Assembly (NCBI RefSeq): GCF_019200975.1
Contig: NZ_JAHTMR010000002.1
Location: 541,679-605,678 of the forward strand
DNA: 64,000 nt
Direction: 5' to 3'
Source of the DNA: Pseudomonas sp. PD9R
Lineage (GTDB): Bacteria > Pseudomonadota > Gammaproteobacteria > Pseudomonadales > Pseudomonadaceae
Shown here one piece after another: positions 45,771-55,048 of the stretch. Below the pieces are notes generated by a model, which did not search any database, was not told the DNA's origin, and worked only from the letters and a program-made list of their open reading frames with translations. Made by a program: the position numbers and the translations under genes. Within the stretch, counting starts at the first letter, position 1. The number at the start of each line of letters is the position of its first letter.

Positions 45771-46719
45771 ATTATGGGACGGCCCGATTATCGATGCCCA
45801 TCATCACTTCTGGGACCCGACCATCAACGATCACCCATGGCTCGCACCCGAGGCCAATATCCCGTTTCGGTACGGCGATTACAGTGCGATCAAGCGCCGC
45901 TATTTTCCCGAGGATTACTTCGCCGATGCCGGTGATCATCGGGTGGTGCAAACGGTGTACGTCGAGACCGAGTGGAACCCGCAGGACCCGATTGGCGAAA
46001 CCCGTTTCATCGAGCAACTGGCTGCTCGCTATGGCGTGCCGAACGCGATCGTTGCGCAAGCCTGGCTCGACCATCCGGATGCCATCGACGTGTTGACCGA
46101 ACAGGCGACATTCAAGTGCGTGCGCAGCGTGCGGCACAAACCCGGTGGGCCAACGGTGCCTGCGCAGGTCGGGCATCAGCGCAGCCTGATGAGCGACGAA
46201 CACTGGCGTCGCAGCTACGCCGCGCTCGAAGGCCTGGGCCTGCATTTCGATTTGCAGACGCCGTGGTGGAACCTGCACGAGGCCGAACGGCTGGCTCGGG
46301 ATTTTCCCGGCATCACCCTGATTCTCAACCACGCCGGATTACCCAACGACCGCAGCGCCGAAGGCCTGGCCGGTTGGCGGCTGGCCATGGCGCGACTGGC
46401 CCAATGGCCGAACGTGCAGGTGAAGATTTCCGGGCTGGGGCAGGGCGGCCAACGCTGGCGCGCCAAGGACAACGCCTGGATCGTGCGCGAAGTGATCGCG
46501 ATGTTCGGTGCCGACCGTGCGATGTTCGCCAGCAACTTTCCGGTGGACAGCTTGTGCGGTTCATTCGATGACATCTACAGCGGTTTCAAATCCATCGTCG
46601 CCGATCTGCCCGTGGCCGATCAGGAGCGACTGTTCTATAGCAACGCGCAGCGGGTTTATCGCTGCGAGCATTGCGCCATTGACCGGGCGTGGCCTGAACC
46701 CTTGAGGAGTGAAGCATGA
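45763..46719 (+). CDS. Amidohydrolase-2 family lactonase-type hydrolase
   Basis: 318 residues starting inside the end of the MFS gene. Metal and catalytic motifs: IDAHHHFWDP near residue 11, LILNHAGLPND, VKISGLG and FASNFPVDSLCG with the conserved Asp. COG3618-type relatives include L-fuconolactonase and other sugar or muconolactone hydrolases. Opening of an acid-sugar lactone is therefore the leading guess. Four-base overlap with the PdxA2-like gene. Confidence 0.85.
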   Translation: MAKLWDGPIIDAHHHFWDPTINDHPWLAPEANIPFRYGDYSAIKRRYFPEDYFADAGDHRVVQTVYVETEWNPQDPIGETRFIEQLAARYGVPNAIVAQAWLDHPDAIDVLTEQATFKCVRSVRHKPGGPTVPAQVGHQRSLMSDEHWRRSYAALEGLGLHFDLQTPWWNLHEAERLARDFPGITLILNHAGLPNDRSAEGLAGWRLAMARLAQWPNVQVKISGLGQGGQRWRAKDNAWIVREVIAMFGADRAMFASNFPVDSLCGSFDDIYSGFKSIVADLPVADQERLFYSNAQRVYRCEHCAIDRAWPEPLRSEA

Positions 46720-47720
46720 AAAAAACCACTATCGCCATGGTCCTGGGTGACCCGGCAGGCATCGGCCCGGAGCTGATCGCACGCTTGCTCGCCGTGCCCG
46801 AAGTGCGCAGCAAGGCTCAGGTGATTCTGATTGCCGACGAGGCGGAAATGCGGCGCGGCATGCGCATCGCCGGCGTCGAATTTCCCTATCGCCGCGTGGA
46901 GTCGCTGGAGCAACTGTCGTTCGTTGATGACACGCCGCTGTTCTACGATTTTCGTGGCGAAACCCTTGGGGAATTTCCCCGCAGCGAAGCCAGCGTCATC
47001 GGCGGTCGCTATAGCCTCGACACTTTGGAAATAGCTCTGCGCCTGACCGAGGCCGGCACCACTGACGCCATATTGTTTGGCCCGTTGAACAAGACGTCGC
47101 TGCACATGGCCGGCATGGCGCACAACGATGAGTTGCACTGGTTCGCCGAGTTGCTGGATTTCCACGGGCCGTTCTGCGAGTTCAACGTGCTCGACAATCT
47201 CTGGACGTCGCGGGTGACCTCCCACGTAGCGTTATCCGAAGTGCCCGGCCTGTTGACGCAAGCGCGAGTAGTGGAAGCGATCCAACTGATCGACACCGCA
47301 CTCAAGCGCAACGGCCTGGAGAAACCGCGTATCGGCGTTTGTGGCTTGAACCCGCACAACGGTGACAACGGCTCGTTTGGCCGCGAAGAACTGGACATCA
47401 TCGGCCCGGCCGTTCGCTCGGCGCAGGCGCTGGGGATTGCGGCCGAAGGGCCGTACCCGGGGGACACGATTTTCCTCAAGGTCCAGGGCGATGCCAGTGC
47501 CTTTGACGCGGTCGTCACGATGTATCACGACCAGGGTCAGATCGCGATCAAGTTGATGGGCTTCTCCCGTGGCGTCACGGTGCAGGGTGGCTTGCCGATC
47601 CCGATCACCACACCGGCCCACGGTACCGCGTTCGATATCGCGGGGCAGGGCAAAGCCAACGTCGGCGCAACCCGTCAGGCATTCGAGATTGCTTGCAGGA
47701 TGGGCGGCAACAACTACTGA
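46716..47720 (+). CDS. PdxA2-like 4-hydroxythreonine-4-phosphate dehydrogenase family protein
   Basis: 334 residues. PdxA fold marks are MVLGDPAGIGPELIARLL, FGPLNKTSLHMAGM and the metal histidines in TSHVALSE, GLNPHNGDNGSFG and MYHDQGQIAIKLMGF. It departs from biosynthetic PdxA in many positions, as do PdxA2 proteins, which oxidise 4-phospho-D-threonate or -erythronate to a C3 product after a DUF1537 kinase. No such kinase is in the window. Its role in this operon is therefore unclear. Confidence 0.85.
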   Translation: MKKTTIAMVLGDPAGIGPELIARLLAVPEVRSKAQVILIADEAEMRRGMRIAGVEFPYRRVESLEQLSFVDDTPLFYDFRGETLGEFPRSEASVIGGRYSLDTLEIALRLTEAGTTDAILFGPLNKTSLHMAGMAHNDELHWFAELLDFHGPFCEFNVLDNLWTSRVTSHVALSEVPGLLTQARVVEAIQLIDTALKRNGLEKPRIGVCGLNPHNGDNGSFGREELDIIGPAVRSAQALGIAAEGPYPGDTIFLKVQGDASAFDAVVTMYHDQGQIAIKLMGFSRGVTVQGGLPIPITTPAHGTAFDIAGQGKANVGATRQAFEIACRMGGNNY

Positions 47721-47734
47721 TTCCACACAATTCC

Positions 47735-47823
47735 CTGTGGGAGCGAGCCTGCTCGCGATAACGGCAGTACAGACACCTCAGCAGTGACTGTCAGGCCGCT
47801 ATCGCGAGCAGGCTCGCTCCTAC
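47735..47823. repeat. REP pair (family B)
   Basis: GGGAGCGAGCCTGCTCGCGA and the inverted TCGCGAGCAGGCTCGCTCCT with a 45-base spacer. Confidence 0.92.
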
Positions 47824-47876
47824 GATTTTTTGTGCTGTGTCTGATAACCCGATCTAGCGGATGAGCGCTTTTCGAT

Positions 47877-47891
47877 ATCACCTGAGGTTAT
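47877..47891 (+). promoter_or_regulatory. Operator C: LysR-type near-palindrome upstream of the dehydratase operon
   Basis: ATCACCTGAGGTTAT, 146 bases before the dehydratase start, followed by TCGCCG. It shares GGTTATCGCCG exactly with the half-site at 44339 and fits operators A and B. Confidence 0.6.
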
Positions 47892-48036
47892 CGCCGGATA
47901 CGCATAAGTGATTATCCGCACCCCCCGAGCGCTGGCTAAAGTCGCCCCATCGAACGCCTGGAACCGATCACACGAGCGGCTCTGGACACACGACTCAACA
48001 ACTATAAAAAGCCGGCAGCGCAAGGAAACTGTATTC

Positions 48037-49212
48037 ATGAAAATCAAAGCGATCCGTACCCGCGTTTTCGAGTGGAAAGGCAAAGTCGTCCCACCTCAAG
48101 CGCACTTCTGCACCAACGCCAGCGACATTCTGTTCGAGCGCGGCGATGCCATGGGCTCGTTCCGTTTCCACGGCTGGCTGGTGGTGGAAGTCGAGACCGA
48201 TACCGGTCTTGTCGGCATCGGTAACTGCGCCCTGGCACCGCGTGTGGCCAAGGAAATCATCGACACTTACCTCGCGCCAATCGCCATCGGCGAAGACCCG
48301 TTCGACAACGAATACATCTGGCAGAAGATGTACCGCCAGAGCCACGCCTGGGGCCGCAAAGGCATTGGCATGGCGGCGATCTCGGCGATCGACATTGCCA
48401 TCTGGGACATCATGGGCAAAGCGGTGAACAAGCCGGTGTTCAAGTTGCTCGGCGGCCGCACCAAGGAAAAGATCTGGACCTACGCCTCGAAGCTCTACGC
48501 CAACGACAACCTCGACCTGTTCCTAGAAGAAGCCCAGGGCTATCTGAGCCAGGGTTTCACCGCACTGAAAATGCGTTTCGGCTACGGCCCGAAAGACGGC
48601 CCGGCAGGCATGCGCAAAAACATCGAACAGGTGCGGGCGCTGCGTGAACTGGCCGGCCCGGACATCGACATCATGCTCGAATGCTACATGGGCTGGACCC
48701 TGGAATATGCCCGCCGCATGTTGCCGAAACTGGCCGAGTTCGAACCGCGCTGGCTCGAAGAACCGGTGATCGCCGACGACATCGAGGGTTACATCGAACT
48801 CAAAAAAATGGGGATCATGCCAATCTCCGGCGGCGAACACGAGTTCACCTCCTACGGCTTCAAAGACCTGCTGGAACGCCGCGCCGTCGACGTGATCCAG
48901 TACGACACCAACCGCGTCGGCGGTATCACTGCCGCGCGCAAGATCAACGCCATGGCCGAAGCCTGGTCGGTGCCTGTCATCCCGCATGCCGGGCAGATGC
49001 ACAATTACCACCTGACCATGTCCACCACCGCCTCGCCGATGGCCGAGTTCTTCCCGGTATTCGACGTCGAAGTCGGCAACGAACTCTTCTACTACGTGTT
49101 CAAGGGCGAACCGCAACCGGTCAACGGCTACATCCAGCTGGACGACAACAAGCCGGGCCTGGGTCTGGAAATCTCCGATGAATACTTGAGCGACTTCAAC
49201 ATCATCGAGTGA
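48037..49212 (+). CDS. Enolase-superfamily acid-sugar dehydratase (L-rhamnonate dehydratase-like)
   Basis: 391 residues from the ATG at 48037 after AAGGAAA. The capping domain is about 1-125 and the TIM barrel about 126-375. Metal ligands are in [22 protein letters not shown] and [12 protein letters not shown]; the general base is His in [12 protein letters not shown]. Barrel spacing resembles L-rhamnonate dehydratases, but the N-terminal loop ([18 protein letters not shown]) differs from E. coli RhmD. A related aldonate such as a pentonate is possible. The enzyme would give a 2-keto-3-deoxy acid for the next gene. Confidence 0.85.
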   Translation: MKIKAIRTRVFEWKGKVVPPQAHFCTNASDILFERGDAMGSFRFHGWLVVEVETDTGLVGIGNCALAPRVAKEIIDTYLAPIAIGEDPFDNEYIWQKMYRQSHAWGRKGIGMAAISAIDIAIWDIMGKAVNKPVFKLLGGRTKEKIWTYASKLYANDNLDLFLEEAQGYLSQGFTALKMRFGYGPKDGPAGMRKNIEQVRALRELAGPDIDIMLECYMGWTLEYARRMLPKLAEFEPRWLEEPVIADDIEGYIELKKMGIMPISGGEHEFTSYGFKDLLERRAVDVIQYDTNRVGGITAARKINAMAEAWSVPVIPHAGQMHNYHLTMSTTASPMAEFFPVFDVEVGNELFYYVFKGEPQPVNGYIQLDDNKPGLGLEISDEYLSDFNIIE

Positions 49213-49265
49213 CCTTGCAGCGCTGCTTTCGGGCAGCGCCAATCCTGACTTTCTGGAGGGCCGCC

Positions 49266-50261
49266 ATGCGCCTGATTCAATTTGAAAACGCCACCGGTGA
49301 ACGCCAGGTCGGCCTCGTCGAGGGTGCACGGATTCAAGTCCTGCGCGACACCCGCAGCACTCGGGAGCTGGCACTGGCGGCGATCCGCGCCAACCGCAGC
49401 CTGCAAGAAGAAGTCGCCCGGCGCGGCACCGAGCCAGGCCCGGAATATGCGCCGCTGTTGCAGCAAGGTCGCGTCCTGCCGCCGCTGGACCACGAAGACC
49501 CGGCCCATTGCCTGATCAGCGGCACCGGCCTGACTCACTTGGGCAGCGCTTCGGCGCGAGACAAAATGCATCAGCAAGAAGGCGCGGTGGAAGCCGGCAT
49601 GACCGACACCATGCGTATTTTCAAGTGGGGCCTGGAGGGCGGAAAACCGGCGGCGGGGCAGGTCGGCGCGCAGCCGGAATGGTTCTACAAAGGTGATGGC
49701 AGCATCGTCGTGCGACCTGGTGCGGACTTCCCGGTGCCGCCATTCGCCGAAGACGCCGGGGAAGAACCGGAGCTGACCGGGCTCTATGTGATTGGCGACG
49801 ACGGCCAGCCGTATCGCCTCGGTTATGCCTTGGGCAACGAGTTCTCCGACCATGTGATGGAGAGGCGCAATTACCTGTACCTCGCTCATTCGAAACTGCG
49901 TTTTTGCTCCTTCGGTCCGGAGCTGCGCGTCGGTGAATTGCCCAGGCATCTGGCCGGCACCAGCCGCATCAAGCGCAATGGCGAAACGATCTGGGAAAAG
50001 GAGTTTCTCAGCGGCGAAGACAACATGTGCCACAGCCTCGCCAATCTGGAATTCCATCACTTCAAGTACGCGCAGTTTTTGCGCCCCGGTGATGTCCATG
50101 TGCACTACTTCGGCACCGCCACACTGTCGTTTGCCGACGGCGTGAAAACCCAGCCGGGAGATCGTTTCCAGATCAGCCTCGAAGAGTTCGGTGCACCGTT
50201 GGTAAACGGCATCGGTGAAAGCGCCCAGCCGTTGGCCATCGGTCAGGTTCGCACGTTGTAG
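49266..50261 (+). CDS. AraD1/GguC family (fumarylacetoacetate-hydrolase fold) protein
   Basis: 331 residues from the ATG at 49266 after GGAGGG. Family marks are MRLIQFENATGERQVGLVEG, VLPPLDHEDPAHCLISGTGL, THLGSASARDKMH and a metal site region EEPELTGLYVIGDDG. AraD1-type proteins in sugar-acid clusters dehydrate 2-keto-3-deoxypentonates to alpha-ketoglutarate semialdehyde, which fits the enzyme encoded next. The stop codon lies within a REP arm. Confidence 0.87.
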   Translation: MRLIQFENATGERQVGLVEGARIQVLRDTRSTRELALAAIRANRSLQEEVARRGTEPGPEYAPLLQQGRVLPPLDHEDPAHCLISGTGLTHLGSASARDKMHQQEGAVEAGMTDTMRIFKWGLEGGKPAAGQVGAQPEWFYKGDGSIVVRPGADFPVPPFAEDAGEEPELTGLYVIGDDGQPYRLGYALGNEFSDHVMERRNYLYLAHSKLRFCSFGPELRVGELPRHLAGTSRIKRNGETIWEKEFLSGEDNMCHSLANLEFHHFKYAQFLRPGDVHVHYFGTATLSFADGVKTQPGDRFQISLEEFGAPLVNGIGESAQPLAIGQVRTL

Positions 50262-50283
50262 GAGCGAGCTTGCTCGCGATGGA
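50257..50283. repeat. Single REP arm (family B) overlapping a stop codon
   Basis: GTAGGAGCGAGCTTGCTCGC begins within the last codons of the AraD1 gene and supplies its TAG stop. Confidence 0.85.
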
Positions 50284-50335
50284 CTCAAGAGCGCCGCACA
50301 TATATTCGGCTAGTCAGGCGATCAAGGAATCACTC

Positions 50336-51916
50336 ATGACCACGTTATCTGGACACAACTACATCGGCGGTCGGCGCAGCGCCAACGGGACTTTGCAATT
50401 GCAAAGCCTCGACGCCACCACTGGCGAGGCGCTACCGGGCACGTTCTTCCAGGCATCCGAAGCCGAAGTGGACGCCGCTGCCAAAGCGGCCGCTGCGGCG
50501 TACCCGACCTACCGCAACCTCAGTGCGGAAAAACGCGCCACATTCCTCGACGCCATCGCCGATGAAATCGACGCATTGGGCGAAGATTTCGTCGCCACCG
50601 TGTGCCGCGAAACCGCATTGCCGGCCGGGCGCATTCAAGGTGAGCGTGGCCGTACCAGCGGGCAGATGCGTTTGTTCGCCAACGTCCTGCGTCGCGGCGA
50701 TTTCTACGGCGCGCGTATCGACCGCGCGTTGCCCGATCGCCAGCCATTGCCGCGTCCGGATTTGCGTCAGTACCGCATCGCGCTGGGGCCTGTGGCGGTG
50801 TTCGGCGCCAGCAACTTTCCGCTGGCATTTTCCACTGCCGGCGGCGATACCGCTTCAGCATTGGCCGCCGGTTGCCCGGTGGTGTTCAAGGCTCACAGCG
50901 GGCACATGGCAACCGCCGAATGGGTGGCAGACGCGATCATCCGCGCTGCCGAGCGCACCGACATGCCGGCTGGCGTGTTCAACATGATCTACGGCGGTGG
51001 TGTCGGTGAGTGGCTGGTCAAGCACCCGGCGATCCAGGCTGTCGGTTTCACTGGTTCGCTCAAGGGCGGCAATGCCCTGAGCCACATGGCCGCGAACCGG
51101 CCACAACCGATCCCGGTGTTTGCCGAGATGTCGAGCATCAACCCGGTATTCCTGCTGCCCGAGGCGCTGGCGGTACGCGGTGAGCAGATTGCTGCGCAAC
51201 TGGCCGGCTCGGTGACCTTGGGCTGCGGTCAGTTCTGTACCAATCCCGGCCTGGTCATTGGCTTGCGTTCACCGCAGTTCAGCCTGTTCCTGGAAACGTT
51301 CTGCGCCAGCATGAACCAGCAACCGGCGCAGACCATGCTCAATGCCGGCGCGCTGGTCAGCTACAGCCGAGGCCTTGGCGAGTTGCATGAACATCCGGGA
51401 TTGACGCACCTGGCAGGCAAGCCACAGCAAGGCCACCAAGCGCAGCCGCAGGTGTTCAAGGCCGATGTCAGCCTGTTGCTCAAGGGGGATGAATTGCTTC
51501 AGGAAGAAGTGTTCGGACCGACCACCATCGTCATCGAAGTCGCAGACCGGGCGCAGTTGGCAGCGGCGCTGCACGGCTTGCGCGGGCAACTCACGGCGAC
51601 CCTGATCGGCGAAGTCGAGGAGTTGCTGGAGTACCGCTGGCTGGCGGAGATGCTGCAGGAAAAGGTCGGGCGGATTCTGCTCAATGGCTATCCGACCGGG
51701 GTCGAGGTGTGCGAGGCGATGGTACATGGCGGGCCGTATCCGGCGACGTCGGATTCGCGCGGGACTTCGGTCGGGACCTTGGCCATTGATCGATTCCTGC
51801 GGCCAGTGTGCTTCCAGAATTACCCGGATGCGTTGCTGCCCGAGGCGTTGCAGGATGCCAATCCGCTGGGGATTCGGCGGTTGGTGGATGGGGAGGTGAG
51901 TGCCCTCGCTCTGTAA
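50336..51916 (+). CDS. Alpha-ketoglutarate-semialdehyde (2,5-dioxovalerate) dehydrogenase
   Basis: 526 residues from the ATG at 50336 after AAGGAA. The aldehyde dehydrogenase fold shows FGASNFPLAFSTAGGDTASALAAG in outline, the general base Glu in PVFAEMSSINPVF and the nucleophile Cys in GCGQFCTNPGL. This insertion pattern is that of the KGSADH branch, which forms alpha-ketoglutarate in pentonate and hexarate pathways. Last gene of the operon; links it to the TCA cycle. Confidence 0.9.
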   Translation: MTTLSGHNYIGGRRSANGTLQLQSLDATTGEALPGTFFQASEAEVDAAAKAAAAAYPTYRNLSAEKRATFLDAIADEIDALGEDFVATVCRETALPAGRIQGERGRTSGQMRLFANVLRRGDFYGARIDRALPDRQPLPRPDLRQYRIALGPVAVFGASNFPLAFSTAGGDTASALAAGCPVVFKAHSGHMATAEWVADAIIRAAERTDMPAGVFNMIYGGGVGEWLVKHPAIQAVGFTGSLKGGNALSHMAANRPQPIPVFAEMSSINPVFLLPEALAVRGEQIAAQLAGSVTLGCGQFCTNPGLVIGLRSPQFSLFLETFCASMNQQPAQTMLNAGALVSYSRGLGELHEHPGLTHLAGKPQQGHQAQPQVFKADVSLLLKGDELLQEEVFGPTTIVIEVADRAQLAAALHGLRGQLTATLIGEVEELLEYRWLAEMLQEKVGRILLNGYPTGVEVCEAMVHGGPYPATSDSRGTSVGTLAIDRFLRPVCFQNYPDALLPEALQDANPLGIRRLVDGEVSALAL

Positions 51917-51934
51917 TGGTCGGTGTCTGGACTA

Positions 51935-52032
51935 TCGCCTTCGCGGGCAAGCCTCGCTCCTACAGATTTGAGTCGTGCCCAACATTACGCGGCAACTCAA
52001 TCCCGTAGGAGCGAGGCTTGCCCGCGAAGGCG
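51935..52032. repeat. REP pair (family B, CGCGGGCAAGC variant)
   Basis: CTTCGCGGGCAAGCCTCGCT and its inverted copy GAGCGAGGCTTGCCCGCGAA form a long hairpin between convergent genes. Confidence 0.92.
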
Positions 52033-52052
52033 TCCTCGGCTGCGCCACAAAT

Positions 52053-52961
52053 TTACTTGGCCGTCACCTCAGCCACTTTCACCACCGCCGGCTTCAACAC
52101 CAACCACAACGCCGCCGCAATCAAAACCCCGCCATAAATGTGCGCCATCGACAGCGGCTCATCCAGCAACAATGCCCCCCACAGAACTCCGAACGGCGGG
52201 ATCAGGAAGGTCGTGGTCATCGACTTCACCGGCCCGACCGAGCTGAGCAAACGGAAGTAGATGATGTACGCAAGCGCCGTACACATCAGCCCCAACCCCA
52301 GCAACGACAACCAGACACTCCAGCCGCCCCAGCTCGCCGGTGGCTGGTTGATCACGCTGTAACCGAACAACGGCAACAGGAACAGCGTTGCCCCGAGCAT
52401 GCTGCCCAACGCCGAAAGACGACTGTCGAGACCTCCCGCCTGATCGAGCCAGCGACGGGCCAGGAAACCGGCAAAACCGTAGCAGGTCGTGGCGAGCAGG
52501 CAGGCAGCGGCACCCATCAACAATTCAATATCGAACGCCATGGGGCCTGCACGGGTCAGTACGCCGACCCCGAACAGCCCGAGGAATACGCCACCCAGTT
52601 TGGCTACGGTGAGCCGTTCATGGAAAAACAGGACGCCGATCAGCACACCCATCAGCGGCGTGGTGGCATTGAAAATCGATGAATAACCGGCTGGAAGCAC
52701 CTGCGCGGCGACGGAATACAGGGTCGCGGGAATGCCAGAGTTGATCACCCCGAGCAGCATCACGGTCTTGAGTTTGCCTTTGAAATCCCAGCTGATGCGC
52801 ATCAGGCCAAGAATCACCAGCAACCCGGCAGCGGCAATCGATACGCGGAAAAAAGCCGTAGGAATACTGCCAATCACCGGGGCGATGATGCGCATGAACA
52901 GAAAACTCGCACCCCAAATGGCCGCCAGTGACAGTAAACGGAATATATCGACGGGATTCAC
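52053..52961 (-). CDS. EamA/DMT-family permease
   Basis: 302 residues, ten predicted membrane segments. The start is the GTG at 52961 after AAGGAACGC; the longer frame lacks a ribosome site and adds a charged prefix. Motifs: LLSLAAIWGASFLFMRIIAP, NATTPLMGVLIGVLFFHERL and TTTFLIPPFGVLWGALLLDE. Substrate unknown; a metabolite exporter by family. Confidence 0.87.
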   Translation of the reverse strand: MNPVDIFRLLSLAAIWGASFLFMRIIAPVIGSIPTAFFRVSIAAAGLLVILGLMRISWDFKGKLKTVMLLGVINSGIPATLYSVAAQVLPAGYSSIFNATTPLMGVLIGVLFFHERLTVAKLGGVFLGLFGVGVLTRAGPMAFDIELLMGAAACLLATTCYGFAGFLARRWLDQAGGLDSRLSALGSMLGATLFLLPLFGYSVINQPPASWGGWSVWLSLLGLGLMCTALAYIIYFRLLSSVGPVKSMTTTFLIPPFGVLWGALLLDEPLSMAHIYGGVLIAAALWLVLKPAVVKVAEVTAK

Positions 52962-53140
52962 AGCGCGTTCCTTCCTTGATGGGGACGAGAGTGTTGCCGA
53001 GCGCCTGATCGATGGCAACCGCAAAACGCGCATATAACTCCCAAGCGCGTCGATGACGCGGCAGCCCGAAAATTACACTTCTCCTGCACCCGCTTCACTG
53101 GCTAAGCTCAGGCTTCCCGAATTCCCGCAGAGGTCTCACC

Positions 53141-54859
53141 ATGCCGCAGCATTGGCCAGCCGCCGACATCGCCCGTTTGATCCTCGACGGCTTCGACGAT
53201 TACCGCGAGCATTTCCGCCAGATCACTGACGGCGCCCGGGCCCGTTTTGAACAGGCCCAGTGGCAGGAGACGCAATCGGCGTCGGCGGCGCGGATCAATC
53301 TCTACGAAGAAAAAGTCAGCGAAACGGTAGATCGGCTGCGCATCGCTTTCGACACGGACACGCTGGACGTCAGTTGCTGGCCGCTGGTCAAAAGCGCTTA
53401 CATCTCGTTGATCGACCTGCGTTTCGACGATGAGCTGTCCGAGACCTGGTACAACTCGATTTTCTGCGGGCTGTTCAGCCATGACTTGATCAGCGACGGC
53501 TGCATGTTCATCCACACCACCCGGCCAAGCCTGCGTCGGGCTCGCGCTGCACAAACCCGTACCTACAAACCCCAGGGCCAGTTGTCCGGCATGCTGGCGA
53601 GCATTTTTGCCGACTACCGTTTCAGCGAGGAATACGCCGACCTGTCCGGCGACCTGCGCCGCCTCGAAGCACAACTGCGCGAGAGCCTGCCGGACTGGGT
53701 GTGCAAGGACCCGGAGTTGAGTGTCGAACTGTTTTCCTCGGTGCTCTACCGCAATAAGGGCGCTTATCTGGTTGGGCGCATCTACACCGCTGATGAGCAA
53801 TGGCCGTTGGCGATTCCGCTGCTGCACCGTGAAGGCCACGGCATCCAGATCGATGCGCTGATCACTGATGAAGCGGATGTGTCGATCATCTTCTCGTTCA
53901 CCCGTTCTTACTTCATGGTGGATGTGCCGGTGCCGGCGGAGTTCATCGGCTTCCTCAAGCGTATCCTGCCGGGCAAGCACATTGCCGAGCTCTACACCTC
54001 GATCGGCTTCTACAAACACGGCAAGTCCGAGTTCTACCGCGCGTTGATCAACCACCTGGCCAACACCGACGACCAGTTCATCATGGCCCCCGGCGTGCGC
54101 GGCATGGTCATGACCGTGTTCACCCTGCCGGGCTTCAACACCGTATTCAAAATCATCAAGGATCGTTTTTCGCCGTCGAAAAACGTCGACCGCGCCACGG
54201 TGATCGAGAAGTACCGCTTGGTGAAAAGCGTCGACCGTGTCGGGCGCATGGCCGATACCCAGGAGTTCGCCGACTTCCGTTTTCCGCTGAGCAAGTTCGA
54301 GCCGGCGTGTCTGGAGGAACTGTTGGAGGTCGCGCCGTCCACAGTGTCGGTGGAAGGCGACACGGTGCTGATCCGCCACTGCTGGACCGAACGGCGGATG
54401 ACACCGCTCAACCTGTATCTGGAGAATGCCAACGAAGCGCAAGTGCGCGAAGCCCTGGAAGATTACGGCCTGGCGATCAAGCAACTGGCGGCGGCAAACA
54501 TTTTTCCTGGCGACATGCTGCTGAAAAACTTCGGCGTCACCCGTCATGGTCGCGTGGTGTTTTACGACTACGACGAGATCTGTTTCCTGACCGAAGCCAA
54601 CTTCCGCCACATCCCGGAGCCGCGCACGCCGGAAGACGAAATGGCGTCCGAGCCGTGGTACTCGATCGGACCGCTGGATGTGTTCCCCGAAGAGTTCCCG
54701 CCGTTTTTGTTTGCCGATTTCGGGCAGCGCAAGTTGTTCGATCAATTGCATGGCGAGTTGTACAACGCCGATTACTGGAAAAGCCTGCAAGAGGCGATAC
54801 GCGCCGGCAAGGTGATCGACGTGTTCCCGTATCGCCGCAAAGGCCTCAATAACGAATAA
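53141..54859 (+). CDS. aceK: Isocitrate dehydrogenase kinase/phosphatase
   Basis: 572-residue bifunctional enzyme that phosphorylates isocitrate dehydrogenase to divert carbon into the glyoxylate shunt. The regulatory domain is about 1-310 and the kinase-like domain about 311-572, with [24 protein letters not shown] catalytic region ([15 protein letters not shown]) and [19 protein letters not shown] at 53141 after GAGGTCTCACC. In enterobacteria it follows aceBA; here it stands alone, as is usual in Pseudomonas. Confidence 0.95.
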   Translation: MPQHWPAADIARLILDGFDDYREHFRQITDGARARFEQAQWQETQSASAARINLYEEKVSETVDRLRIAFDTDTLDVSCWPLVKSAYISLIDLRFDDELSETWYNSIFCGLFSHDLISDGCMFIHTTRPSLRRARAAQTRTYKPQGQLSGMLASIFADYRFSEEYADLSGDLRRLEAQLRESLPDWVCKDPELSVELFSSVLYRNKGAYLVGRIYTADEQWPLAIPLLHREGHGIQIDALITDEADVSIIFSFTRSYFMVDVPVPAEFIGFLKRILPGKHIAELYTSIGFYKHGKSEFYRALINHLANTDDQFIMAPGVRGMVMTVFTLPGFNTVFKIIKDRFSPSKNVDRATVIEKYRLVKSVDRVGRMADTQEFADFRFPLSKFEPACLEELLEVAPSTVSVEGDTVLIRHCWTERRMTPLNLYLENANEAQVREALEDYGLAIKQLAAANIFPGDMLLKNFGVTRHGRVVFYDYDEICFLTEANFRHIPEPRTPEDEMASEPWYSIGPLDVFPEEFPPFLFADFGQRKLFDQLHGELYNADYWKSLQEAIRAGKVIDVFPYRRKGLNNE

Positions 54860-54867
54860 ATACGCAC

Positions 54868-54975
54868 TCTGCAGGGGCTGCCGCAGGCTGCGATCTTTTG
54901 ATCCTGCTTTTAAAATTCAAGGTCAAAAGATCGCAGCCTCGTTTCACTCGACAGCTCCTACACAGCTCCTACAGG
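54868..54975. repeat. REP pair (family A) with altered right arm
   Basis: The left arm is normal (GCAGGGGCTGCCGCAGGCTG). The right arm reads GATCGCAGCC, then CGTTTCACTCG replaces the expected TGCGG, then a duplicated CAGCTCCTACA. Confidence 0.8.
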
Positions 54976-55048
54976 AGAACCAGCCAATCCATAGCAAATC
55001 TGCGACAATCTGCAACCTGCGCCACTAGACGACTGAATTGCGTACCCG

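Larger units (their letters stand above)
47721..48036. promoter_or_regulatory. Control region of the dehydratase operon
   Basis: 316 bases with a REP pair (47735-47823), an ATAACCCGA half-site at 47844-47852, operator C and an AAGGAAA ribosome site at 48021. An open frame through it from 47908 has no ribosome site. Confidence 0.55.

Noticed and set aside
46716..47720. Call as biosynthetic pdxA
   Set aside because: It lies in a catabolic operon and departs from canonical PdxA; the usual ksgA/surA context is absent.
48037..49212. Firm naming as L-rhamnonate dehydratase
   Set aside because: The barrel motifs fit, but the N-terminal specificity loop differs and no rhamnose genes are near, so only the superfamily call is given.
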